Below, one piece after another: positions 21,931 through 31,842 of a DNA stretch of 64,000 bases. The DNA comes from Hemibagrus wyckioides (Eukaryota; Chordata; Actinopteri; Siluriformes; Bagridae), in contig NC_080711.1 in the NCBI RefSeq assembly GCF_019097595.1, positions 15,393,428-15,457,427 on the forward strand, written 5' to 3'. The notes under the pieces were generated by a model, which did not search any database, was not told the origin of the DNA, and saw nothing but the letters and a program-made list of their open reading frames with translations. Made by a program: the position numbers and the translations under genes. Within the stretch, counting starts at the first letter, position 1. Each line of letters opens with the position of its first letter.

Positions 21931-22957
21931 GTGAGCTCACACATTAATAATGCTCCAGCATTATGCCTTTGTTTTCAGCATTCTCACAGACACAGAGCTA
22001 TACGCTTCTACGCGTGTTAGATGATGAAAGTGATCTTTGTATTTGTTTTAAGTTGTACAAGAAAGATAATACACTTATGCAACGTTTGCCTCTGCAGTTA
22101 GATTAATGGTTAGTTCAACAGTTTAATTGTTAGATAGCTTGCCAGCTAATATTAACCATCTTATTTAGCCAGGTAGCTGAAGAATTTGGAGCTATTCTGG
22201 GGATGTTTTGTTAGATATTAAGGAACGAAACATTCAAAGCCAGGCAAATTTGTCAAAAATGTACAACAACCTATTATATATAAGGAGAACTAGCTGCTAA
22301 CACTGTTACCTTAGCTTTAACTGTTCAGACATGAGCAAAAAACTGCTAATTTCAAGTTGAAGAAAGTTGAGGAAATTCAAGTTGCCACAGCAGCCCAACT
22401 AGGAGGAGTAACATCACTGCAAATAATAATAATAATGTACTAAATATAAAATCTAAAAAAAAGTTCAATGTAAATGTTATCATTTGCTTGAGATGTCACT
22501 TAATATATGTGCAATATCCTTGCTATTTATATACAGTGTGTACATACTGTACACGTGCAGTGTCTGTAGAATGACAAATAACTGTTGAGTGTTTGTTTTT
22601 TATAGAGTTTTCATCTTTATTTATATAACAACTGGAATACTAGTTCACATCTAATAATTTATCGAAGCCCTCTCAGATTTTTTTTATTGTAGAGTATATT
22701 AACACTTTTCTTTAGTGATATAATTTCATTCCTCTTTCCCTAATTAATATGCTAATATACACTAATAGTCTCATTTTCATTGTTTTCTAATTCTATTAGT
22801 ATTATTTTATAATAATAATAATAATAATGAAAGCAACATGATACAAGAAAGTGAAGAAACTTCGAACAAATCCAAAGTGTTTTAAAGGTTATTCCTAACA
22901 CTATTTCTGATGAAGTTTGGCACACCTCTGGCATCTTCTCAGGCAGCCCCTTAAATC

Positions 22958-24328
22958 CAGAGGTGGACAAAGTACACTACTTCCTTGCTTGAGTGAAAGT
23001 ACAGATACTACTGGTCAAACATTACTCCATTACATGTAAAAGTTATAAAGACAGATTTTTAAGTAAAAGTGCAGAAGTACTTGTTTTTAAAAGTACTTAA
23101 GTATAAAAAACGTCAACACGTCGTTTTATTATTGTTGCATTGTTGTATGCAATACTTACAGTACCTTTTGCAGCAACCTAGTGAATATACTGACCAGTTT
23201 GTAGTATTTGTGGAATTAAGAGCTTTTAGAATGTTACAAAACCTATAGAAATTAAACAACTGAATTGACAAAAAAGACAGGTATAATCATTTTTATTTTT
23301 TTTATTTAACAATCCTACCACCCCCAACAAAGAAGTACACATCTATGTGTATCCATTCTTGCACATTTGAATCAAGTGTTCTGTAAATGCAGACTGATTA
23401 GAAACAAAATCCAACCTGCTTTAAAACCCAGCTACACAACTGTATCTGTATACAGCTTTAACAAAGAGCGAAACAGAAAGACTTATTTGCCATCAAAACA
23501 AAAATTTCAAACCATTAGTTGTGGGCACTATTAGAGTGTGCATCGTTCTGCACTTTGAATTTCTACCAGAAGTAGTGGACCATCCAGGAATTTTTGGAGT
23601 TATCTTTTCGGCATACTACGATTTGGGGCATACTAATTCTATTTTCGAATACTATTTAGGATGGATAGTATGAGAATTTGGATGCAGAATATGTTTTTGC
23701 GTGGTAACTAACATCATTACCAATGCGCTGGTGGTGTATATGCAAAGCTGGGGCAATTAGGCAAACAAATACATAAAAAAAAACAAAAAAAAAACATTGG
23801 CCTTACCATACATGGCACAGGAAATATCCATTTCAAGCTTTTACCAGAAATTTAAAAGTGTACATACCTCAATTTGCTTCTGCAGGTTGGATGGAGATTT
23901 TTTGTAGGCTGTGATGTGGTTTGATTTCGGTAAACAAAGCAAACATTTAAAACGAAAAGAATCTTTACTCTTTTGGAACACTGGAACATACTGTCTAAGT
24001 ATGGCCATGGATTCGCGCATGGTCTTATGGTCTGTCTTCGTCCATTTTGTCACCAATTGGTCAGAGTTCAAAGAACGACGGAAAACCACTGAACTTCACG
24101 ACACGTGACGCTACAAGAGTGAAAAAAAATCATCCTCTGATTAACGTAACTACTTTCTACTCAATGACCTAGACAGAAATGTAGTGGAGTAAAAAGTACA
24201 ATATTTGTCTTTCAAATGTAATGAAGTTAAAGTGACAAGTTTCCAGAAAAAAATAATACTCAAGTAAAGTACAGATACTCAAAAAGTGCAGTACTCAAGT
24301 GAATGTACTTCGTTACTGTCCACCTCTA
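22958..24328 (-). mobile_element. hAT-type DNA transposon, non-autonomous, with 8-bp target duplication
   Basis: The ends are inverted repeats: CAGAGGTGGACAAAGTAC at 22958 and, in reverse, TAGAGGTGGACAGTAACG from 24328. Flanks CTTAAATC (22950-22957) and CTTAAAAC (24329-24336) form an 8-bp duplication with one mismatch, the hAT signature. Subterminal sequence is rich in the AAGTAC-type repeats common in fish hAT elements. A minus-strand frame inside (24089-23841) resembles the start of a hAT transposase. The rest of the transposase is missing, so the 1371-base copy cannot move alone. Confidence 0.88.
23841..24089 (-). pseudogene. hAT transposase N-terminal remnant (BED-like zinc finger)
   Basis: An 82-codon frame inside the hAT element. 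Residues 46-74 read FRFKCLLCLPKS followed by YKKSPSNLQKQIE, the pattern of a BED zinc finger with the Cys pair at 49 and 52. The position usually holding the first zinc-binding His (SNLxKHIE) is Gln here, so the finger is probably broken. No catalytic domain or dimerisation domain follows. BED fingers bind the transposon ends in intact hAT enzymes (family knowledge). Confidence 0.6.
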
Positions 24329-26500
24329 CTTAAAACTGCTTCATCTGTTTTGTTTCGTTTTTCCTTAAAGCTTCTAAATTTCTCAGTGGAAACTTGTTCA
24401 TTTTAGAATTACAGTGCGTAGGATCTCCTGTGAGTTTTCTTTACAGTCTTGTAAGTGTAATGCAGTCAGACAGCGCTGTCTCAGAGCTGTTGGGTCAGAA
24501 TTTGTGGGTAATCTGTACTGATGCATTATACGGCAGCTCAGATATGTCAAACATCATCAAACCCCAACCTCAGGCCTGAAAGAAGTTTGAGCAAATGGTG
24601 TCAGACAGCCAGTAAGGTGAAAGAATGTGAGAGTGCATGAGAGTAGTATATACAGGTCCCTCCAAAATTATTGGAATTCATTCTTACTTTCTTTCTTCTA
24701 CTTTTCTCTCTCCTCCTGCTCCCTATTTATACTGAAGACAATAGGGTTTCATAGTTAAAAGATGAATGTAAACATGTATTTAGAGCATGGCGAGTGTGCC
24801 ATGGTGAACATGGCAAGTTAAAGTCGGTATTGGAACAAAAAGCCTCAAAGTAAATGACACTTAATATTTGTTCCCCTGTCTCTCTCTGACACACGCTGGC
24901 ATCACCAGACTTCTGCATTCTTCTTTTGTGATGCTTTTCCTGGCAAGAGGGACTGTATGTTATAAAAATATTATTCTATAAGAGGAAAAAGGATTCTGTT
25001 GTGGGTTTTATCTAATTTTATCTAGTTCAAAACAAACCTTTGTGATAGGCTGGGCAGCAAAATATAGCGCAGTTCAACAAAATTCTCATATATGAGATAA
25101 CACATGAGAACATGGAAAATATATATAAATATATATATATAATTTGCACTCTACACCCAGTACCTTTTAACTGTAATTCAATAAATAAACAAACCAACAA
25201 ACAAACCTATCAGTGCAGACATTTTACAATTATTTTTTATGTTTTGTGATAGATAAATAAATAGTGACAAATGCTCTGGTTCACAGACTTCTGTGTCTCC
25301 CCAGTGCTCACTTTGAGAACTATGGCTGTTTATCTTTTGGAGTTAGTAGGCAGCTAGTTGAGGAACACTAGGGTTACTAGTTCTTTCTGTAGGATATGAA
25401 TATACAATTCATTAGTGTGTTCAAAAATGTAACTACTAGTACATAATAGTAGGTATGTGCTTTATGACACAAGTTAAATTTACTGACACTGCTGCGAAAA
25501 ACCGATGGTGCATGCAAGTGTTTGATCGCACATTTAATTAGGCCACAACAGTCTGCAGGCCTTGTCACTGAGCTGCCACTGCTCACATCCTGCTCCCAGA
25601 TGTTGTGACAGAGTACTACCGAGGCGCCCTTTTTCAACCTCCTCCTGCCACAGCTGCCACGTCCCTAGAGTGATAGTGCTTGGGGCTCCTCGAATTGTCA
25701 CAACAGGCCGTATTTTTATATCAGGCTTTCACGTTACGAAACAGCTCCAAATTGATCTGTTTTCCAAGGACTGGAAAAAGCGACTCTGATGTTGTGCTGT
25801 GGAATTGTAAACACATTCTGGGTTCTGTAGCAATCAGAGTCCCAGTAAAAAGCATCTGTCTTGCATGTGTTCTGCACAAAACCAAATATCTAGTCAATTA
25901 AACAGCAACCGTAAAGTCAGAGACAGAAGATTTGGGGGTCAGACGTCTCAAAGTTTAGTGGCAGGCGGTGTGAGACAGAGGACAGCGTACCTCTAACTTT
26001 GCTACCAGTGATGCTTTCATAATTGTTATAAATCATCTTAAGATACCTAAAAGACACATGCGAAAAAATTGTAAAATTGCATCTCGGATCATATTTAGGC
26101 TTTGGGTTTTATTTATATGAATGACTAAGAAATTTGTTCAAACCCTAAATGCAAAATAAAGGCGCTGAGTAGATTTTCAGCTCAAACTTTCACTGATTTT
26201 GAATTTTTTATTATATATTTTTTGAATTGCCTACCTTTTGTAGGCCTATGTTTCACCGCTGCAGTATGAGGAAGCGAGATCCCTAAACTGTGATCATCAG
26301 TAACATTTTTATTCCATCCATACAGATACAGTATTATCAGAAATATTTCATTTTTTATTATTATTTTTAAGTCATCTTAAAGACATCTTGTTAATGTCAT
26401 GTAGGCTTTGGTCTCAATTAGGACAGCTGACATATCACACTGTCATGTTAGATCAGTACTGCCATGTCCATCATTTGCCTGTTTTGTTTCTTGGTTCCAG

Positions 26501-26608
26501 ATGGAAAAGGTAGACGCTGATCTGACTCGTTCTAAGTCACTGAGAGAGAAGCAAACAAAGGAGTTTGGCCACCAGCTAGAGGAGCTCCAGCAGAAATACG
26601 AGCAACAG
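26501..26608 (+). CDS. cep112: cep112 exon 10 of window (residues 340-375)
   Basis: The acceptor TTGGTTCCAG ends at 26500 and the donor CAG|GTTAGT follows 26608. It has 36 codons, phase 0 to 0: MEKVDADLTRSKSLREKQTK then EFGHQLEELQQKYEQQ. The VxADLTRSKSLREKQ segment is the clearest family signature in the window. The ATG at its start is internal to the rod and not a translation start. Confidence 0.96.
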
Positions 26609-26971
26609 GTTAGTCCTGGGAGAGAATGAGTTGAAAGTAGATGAGTTCCTGTAATCTTTGTTGTTTATACCTCCAGAGAAAAGAAAGTAAAAACCATTGG
26701 ACTTATCTCGCAACCTGAAAACGTCAGCATTTTATAGATTACTTTCTCTGAAAGCCCATTGTGAGGAAGAACAGTGCTGTGTGGCCTTTTGACACTGGAG
26801 AAGATGCCATGTTATGTCTTTGATGCTCTGTTGCTGATTTTCAACTAGAAAGTTAAAAGTAAAGTAATCATTAAAATGCTGGCTACAGTTCATGTCAGTC
26901 AGAGTGCCCTTATTAACAGTACAAGACTTTCAGGTGTAAGTTCGATGTACGATTTTTTTATTTCCCTATCA

Positions 26972-27640
26972 TACAGTTGAGGTCATAAGTTTACATATAC
27001 GTTTTTAGAGAGGGCTGAGTTCTGCCCTGAATAAGTCGTTTTGCATAACAGATGCTTACACAAAATCCACAGAAGACAATAGTAACTGAATTTACACAAA
27101 ATGTTTACTTCATTCTTAATACCGTGTGCTGTTATCTGGATGATTTTATGTTTTGTGAGGTGTTCATGTGTCCCTTGTTTGTCCTGAGCAGTTAAACTGG
27201 CAATTGTTCTTCTGAAAAATCCTCCAGTTCCTGCACATTCTTTGCATTTCCGGCATCGTCTGCATATTTGACATCTTTCCAGTAGCGACTATATGATGCT
27301 AAGATCCATCTTTTTACACTGAGGGACAAGTACACAACTATTACGAAAATATTCACTGATTCTCAAGAAGACAAAACAATACATTAAGAGTCGGGGGGGT
27401 GTAAAGTTATGGGCAGGATGATCAGTGTATATGGTTATTGAATTTTTCTTCTTCTGTGGAAATATGTAAATATCTTCTAAAGGGCAGTGCTAAATGAAAA
27501 TAAGCTCTTTAAATAAAAGTTGACACCCCCCTGATTCGTAATGTATCATGTTGTCTTCCTTAGCATCGCTCATGTTTGAGTCTCTCAATTGTCCTGAGAC
27601 ACTCACTGTATACTTCAATACACCCTGAATTCCCGAATTC
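26972..27640. mobile_element. Palindromic Tc1-type MITE, right end truncated
   Basis: The left end TACAGTTGAGGTCATAAGTT (26972-26991) is a Tc1/Sleeping-Beauty-type terminus. The interior matches a long palindromic fish MITE as I recall it: TTGTTTGTCCTGAGCAGTTA near 27175 and ACATTAAGAGTCGGGGGGGT (27382-27401). From about 27515 the sequence turns back as its own reverse complement: TTGACACCCCCCTGATTCGT at 27519-27538 mirrors the block at 27382-27410. The right outer arm is cut off after about 27640. No coding capacity. Confidence 0.7.
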
Positions 27641-28263
27641 AAGTCTCATTTTCTTTCCAGTAAACCTACTTTCATATGATGATAAATTTGCTCTTACAAT
27701 AATACCCCTCTAATTAAAAGTATGTTTGTAAGGCATATGCAACCTTTAATATGTCATTTAATGTCATGCCATGAAAAACAGAAGGAACAGTGGAACAGAA
27801 GGAGATTCGGTGCTGGATAATTCATCCAGCATTTCATTACAGATTTATCTGTGCATCTGAAATACTGTAGCTACGCAGAGTCACATACTGCATCTAAACG
27901 TTACTCAGGAAAATCAGCATACACTCCAGTAGACGATATGATCAAAATTGACTGTTTCTAAGAACTAATTTCCACATTTCCATATAGAAAATGCCTTGGA
28001 GCTTGCAGAAGTGAGGAAATTAGTTTTATTTAGATCAAAGTTTAAGAGTATGCACCTGATTATACAAACAAATCAAATGATTTATGAAGAATGATGTCTC
28101 CTTGGTCTGTTAGTCTTGCTGTCTGGATGCTTATCATGTCCTTATGTCAAAACATATATATACATATACACATATATACATTCTATAGTGACTAAAATTA
28201 AAATGTGAAAACCTTTAGATGAAAATCTACCTAGTGTGAAACGTGTTAGTGTTGCATATGTAT

Positions 28264-28640
28264 ATTTACGTTTGTTAATTTAGCAGATGGTTTTATCTAA
28301 AGCGACGTACAAATGAGGGAATACAAGCAAAGTGATGTATCAAGCAGAGGATGATAGAAGAGGTGGTACTATACAAGATATTTAACTGAGTGCTAGAGGA
28401 GCAATGTGCAAAGGTTTTCTAGTGTAAGTGCAGATTATTATTATTATTATTAATAATGGTGGTGTTATTTATTTATTTATTGAGTGGGAATTTTGAAGTT
28501 TGAAGAATTTTCATGGTTTAGTTGAGTGTTAATGGAAAAGCTGGATCTTTAGCAATTTAAAAAAAAAATGATGCTGGTGGATTCTGCTGTCCAGACTGTG
28601 GTCAATAGGTCATTCCACCATTGAGGGACGGTCAGTATAT
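28264..28640 (-). mobile_element. LINE 3'-end fragment, minus orientation
   Basis: TTAGCAGATGGTTTTATCTA followed by AAGCGACGTACAA (28280-28312) is the reverse of the tail at 10150-10220. GGATTCTGCTGTCCAGACTG and GGTCATTCCACCATTGAGGG (28578-28625) are the reverse of the coding end seen at 9914-9960. It is therefore a second copy of the same 3' module in opposite orientation, interrupted by (TTA)n and TTTA tracts in the middle. Confidence 0.65.
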
Positions 28641-29002
28641 GTAGCTAATTCCAGCTTTGTCCCTCAGTACGTATCATGTGTGATAAATAAAGAAAAGCTT
28701 TTAAAACAGACACTACCTCCCTCTACGCCTCTTCTAATACACCATCCACTTTGCCATTTCTTCAAGAGTAACTGTCTCACATGCCGTGTCAATTACTTGA
28801 AATCGTTTTGAATCGTTTTGAGACGCTTTGCATCCGTGATATGCTGATAGAAAACAAAACGAACTTTGTAATGAATGTCGTCTGTGTGGGAGAGGAGGTT
28901 GTGAAGGTAGCATGCTCTTCAGTAATCACTCAGGCAATGCAATCTGAGTGGAGTTGTTTGTTTATTTGTGTGAAGCAGTGAGAAAAAAGATGTTAGAGCT
29001 GG

Positions 29003-29299
29003 AATGATGTAATGCTAGATGTTTTCTAGCATCTCCCTAGGTGGAAAAAAACAAGAAGGAGGAGAAACTGCTTCTGTAACTCATTAATTTGAAGCATCTT
29101 GTCACACGCTCTGCATCACGTTTATTATTCACCTTTTTATTTAGCAGGAGAAAGCCTTTGAAAACTGAACTAGATATGTAATGATGTAATGTTAGATATT
29201 TTCCAGGTGGAAAAAGAACGAGACAATCTATATTGTGTTAATGTGAAGCAGATTGTCAAGGGCTCTTTTTTTATTTAACAAGTAAAATGTGTTTAGAGT
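29003..29299 (+). repeat. Decayed tandem duplication, two units
   Basis: Unit one (29003-29160) and unit two (29180-29299) share AATGATGTAATGNTAGAT, then AGGTGGAAAAA, then GAAGCA..TTGTCA..GCTCT and TTTTTATTTA in the same order. The second unit is shorter in the middle. It is a local duplication of unique intron sequence and not a known transposon. Confidence 0.75.
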
Positions 29300-30054
29300 C
29301 ATATTTGTTTCATTATATTTTCCAAAATATAATGTATTTTGTTGTCCTTAAAGACAGGCCAGTAGTATTGTTTTCATTTACTGGAATTTATTTATCTCAA
29401 AAACCTCAAGGGTTGATCAAGCATATTGTTTTTATTATTATAAAACATTAACAGTTATTCAGTGGAGTGAATCTGCTGACCCTTTTAAAGCCAACATGTG
29501 GGTGAGATGACAGAGCTCCCTAGAGATGTATTCTTAGTAAAAAAGCCATCTCTGAAAATATTCACTGGGTCATTCCTACCTTAAATGATAGCTGGGTGAA
29601 GCTGGTGTTTAGCTCTGCTGTAAGGTCAGGTTGAACCATTCATGTGGATACAAAAGGGACATTCCCAAACTTCCCTGTGGCATGCCTCAATGAGACTTTA
29701 AAACCAGCGGAGAAGTATAGAAGTGTCATTCCTTCATGACCTCCACCCTGCTGCAAAGTCACAGCCAGACCCTGAGAGGATGAAGCGGAGTTTCCATTCT
29801 GTCATAACTCTCAGTGACTAGTCCAATCTTTAGATATTTACTCGTTAGATCTCAAGCCATGGCACAAACATATACTTCATCCCAAAAGCTCATTAGCACA
29901 CAAGCAGGGAAACACAAGCAGGGCTCACATTCTCTGTCTCACACACATTTCTGCATTTTGAAGCACAGAATAGACCTGGCCCTGAATGTCCTCCTTCTGC
30001 ATGCCAAACCCCTGCTGAGAGCAGCCAGACTCTTCTCTTCTCCCAGTCCATGAT

Positions 30055-30420
30055 CTTCCCCAGGGAGTCTCCTCGGCTGGGCCGCTGCCGCATTACCTCA
30101 GTGCTAATCACGTCTATCCTGCTGACAGCAGCCATTCAGTGCAGCCGCTTTAAGAGCTTGGCACTCGGCGGACTCCTCGCTGTGACGTTTACAATAAGGC
30201 GTCTGTGGTTTTCCCGACCCGTCTATTTCCGCTGTACGCTTTCTATTCGTCCTACGGTTAACATACTTCATGGCGGATCTCAATTTCATGACGATGTCTA
30301 TTGGAATCGTCGCAAGAAAGCATTCTTGCACAGCTGGCATGTCATCGATACTCATTGATACTCTGACATCGAATTTAGAACACGCGACAGAAGACCACGC
30401 GGAACAGGATTTCAAGCTTG
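30055..30420. other. CpG-rich intron patch, function unknown
   Basis: About 20 CpG dinucleotides fall in roughly 300 bases, against a CpG-poor background. Frames of 102 codons on + and 124 codons on - overlap here, which fits base composition more than coding. There is no transposon signature. It could be a regulatory element or a remnant of one. Confidence 0.4.
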
Positions 30421-30784
30421 CTGCTTGATGCGTTATCTGATATACCTGCCTCATGGGGACAGAAGAGATGTTATGCACGGTATTATTGCCAAGAAAGAAG
30501 AAAACAAGAATCTGACCTGGTGATGCATCCTCCGGCCTTTACTCATTCCTTCGCCCAAGGCTTGTAGCACTGAGTCAGTGTGAAGTGTGTGTGTGTTTAT
30601 CCATTGCTTTCTAACACTGAATAATATAATCCAGAAACTGACAAAAGCGAAAGTTTTTTTTTTTCTGTTGCTGAAATTGAAAAGCTGATGCCATGGGGCT
30701 GCATTGAGCGATTTCTTTGTGGCCTTCTCTCCGTCTTGCTGGGGGGAAACTCTGGCTCTTTGAGGCAGCCCCATTCATCACCTG

Positions 30785-31080
30785 CTCTCAATAGCAGCGC
30801 CGCAGTCTCCAGCTAGTGAGCAGGCCAGGTAGGGTGCCGGGATGCACAATGTGCTGGGGATTAGCATCAAAGCTGGGGGGACTGGGTCCTTCCCGTGCCG
30901 TCGGGGAGACAGGGCAGGACCGGCCAAGGTCATCGTACAGCCCCAATACCCCCACTGCTACCACCACCACCCTCCCCCAATTGATGAGGGGAGTAGGATT
31001 GGAGCCTGGGAACCTAAATCGGCGGCTTCTCAACAACCAGCACCGACTCACCACACAGCAGGTGGAGAACAGCGAGATAA
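30785..31080. other. GC-rich block of unknown origin
   Basis: Unlike its flanks, this block is G- and C-rich with a (CCA)n-like stretch near 30955-30975. On the minus strand it has a loosely tRNA-like region near 31060-30985 (GGTTCCCAGGCTCCAATCC). It may be a SINE-like insertion, but the B box does not fit well and no target duplication was found. Confidence 0.3.
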
Positions 31081-31659
31081 TGCAGCGGTCACTTTTGTGT
31101 CTTTTTTTTCCCTACACTGTTGGCAATCTCGCACTTTGAGGATTTGGACACTTTTCCTCGCCGTGAATGTTTCTAAACCAAATTTTTATGCTTGACATTA
31201 ATCAGCTTTTGACACAGAGAAACCTCAAAGCTTTGGCCAGACAACCGGGGGTAAGTGGACACTATAGTCGGAACATACAGACAGAATGCATTTCTACACA
31301 GCTAGTTATAAATTAACAAGCTTTTAAAATATTTTTTAATTGTTGTTTTCCTGCATTTATGCATGCGTGTAGCTTATCATGATTCTAGAACTCTGGGGTT
31401 GGTTGCATGGGGCTCACATATGGCTTCTGAAACACTTCCAGACAAGTCTCTTTATAAGAAGTAGCAGCAGAAGAGGGTGGAGATAGCAGGACCTGTGAGG
31501 TAACAGTGATGCAAAAATTCGTCCCTGGTTCATGACATAGCGAAGCTAACACCAATTTTTCTCTCCCCCCCACACACTTTTTTTTCTGAGAGATGCGCAA
31601 GTTGTCATGACGACAGGGATGTACTGCTGATGAAGTCTCGCTCCTTGTTGTCCAATCAG

Positions 31660-31842
31660 ATTATGGAGCTGAAACTGCAGCACGAGCAGGAGAGGACACA
31701 CCTACTTCAGCAACACAATACTGAGAAGGACAGCCTGGTCCAGGATCATCAGCGGGAGATTGCTAGTCTGGAGAAGCAGGCGCGGTCCGCCATGGCCCAG
31801 CACCAAACACAGACCCAGGAATGGAGAAAGCGGGATGCACAG
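31660..31842 (+). CDS. cep112: cep112 exon 11 of window (residues 376-436)
   Basis: Phase 0 to 0, 61 codons, between acceptor CCAATCAG and donor CAG|GTATGT. It encodes IMELKLQHEQERTHLLQQHN, TEKDSLVQDHQREIASLEKQ and a more variable tail ARSAMAQHQTQTQEWRKRDA plus Q. The LExEQExTHLLQQHNxEKDSLVxDHxREI block is highly characteristic of CEP112. The frame stays open upstream to 31630, but the AG at 31658-31659 gives the start that fits the family. Confidence 0.95.

Larger units (their letters stand above)
21931..26500 (+). other. cep112: intron 9: hAT element, otherwise AT-rich
   Basis: The 4570-base intron contains a (TAA)n tract (22807-22826), the hAT element (22958-24328) and AT-rich unassigned sequence, including an AT dinucleotide stretch near 25118-25142. 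The last 2 kb hold nothing I can name. Confidence 0.7.
26609..31659 (+). other. cep112: intron 10: MITE, LINE tail, duplication, CpG-rich patch
   Basis: The 5051-base intron carries the palindromic MITE (26972-27640), an inverted LINE 3' end (28264-28640), a decayed tandem duplication (29003-29299), a CpG-rich stretch (30055-30420) and a GC-rich block of unknown origin (30785-31080). The acceptor region is CCAATCAG at 31652-31659 with a weak pyrimidine tract. Confidence 0.65.

Noticed and set aside
23745..24110. Host gene exon on the minus strand with zinc-finger-like CLLC
   Set aside because: It lies inside the hAT element bounded by its inverted ends and 8-bp duplication, so it is a transposase remnant.
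24650..24920. ACAGGTCCCTCCAAAATTATTGG resembles a transposon terminus
   Set aside because: No matching second end or internal homology was found nearby.
26501..26503. ATG at the start of exon 10 as a translation start
   Set aside because: It follows a splice acceptor directly and is in frame with upstream exons; it is an internal Met of CEP112.
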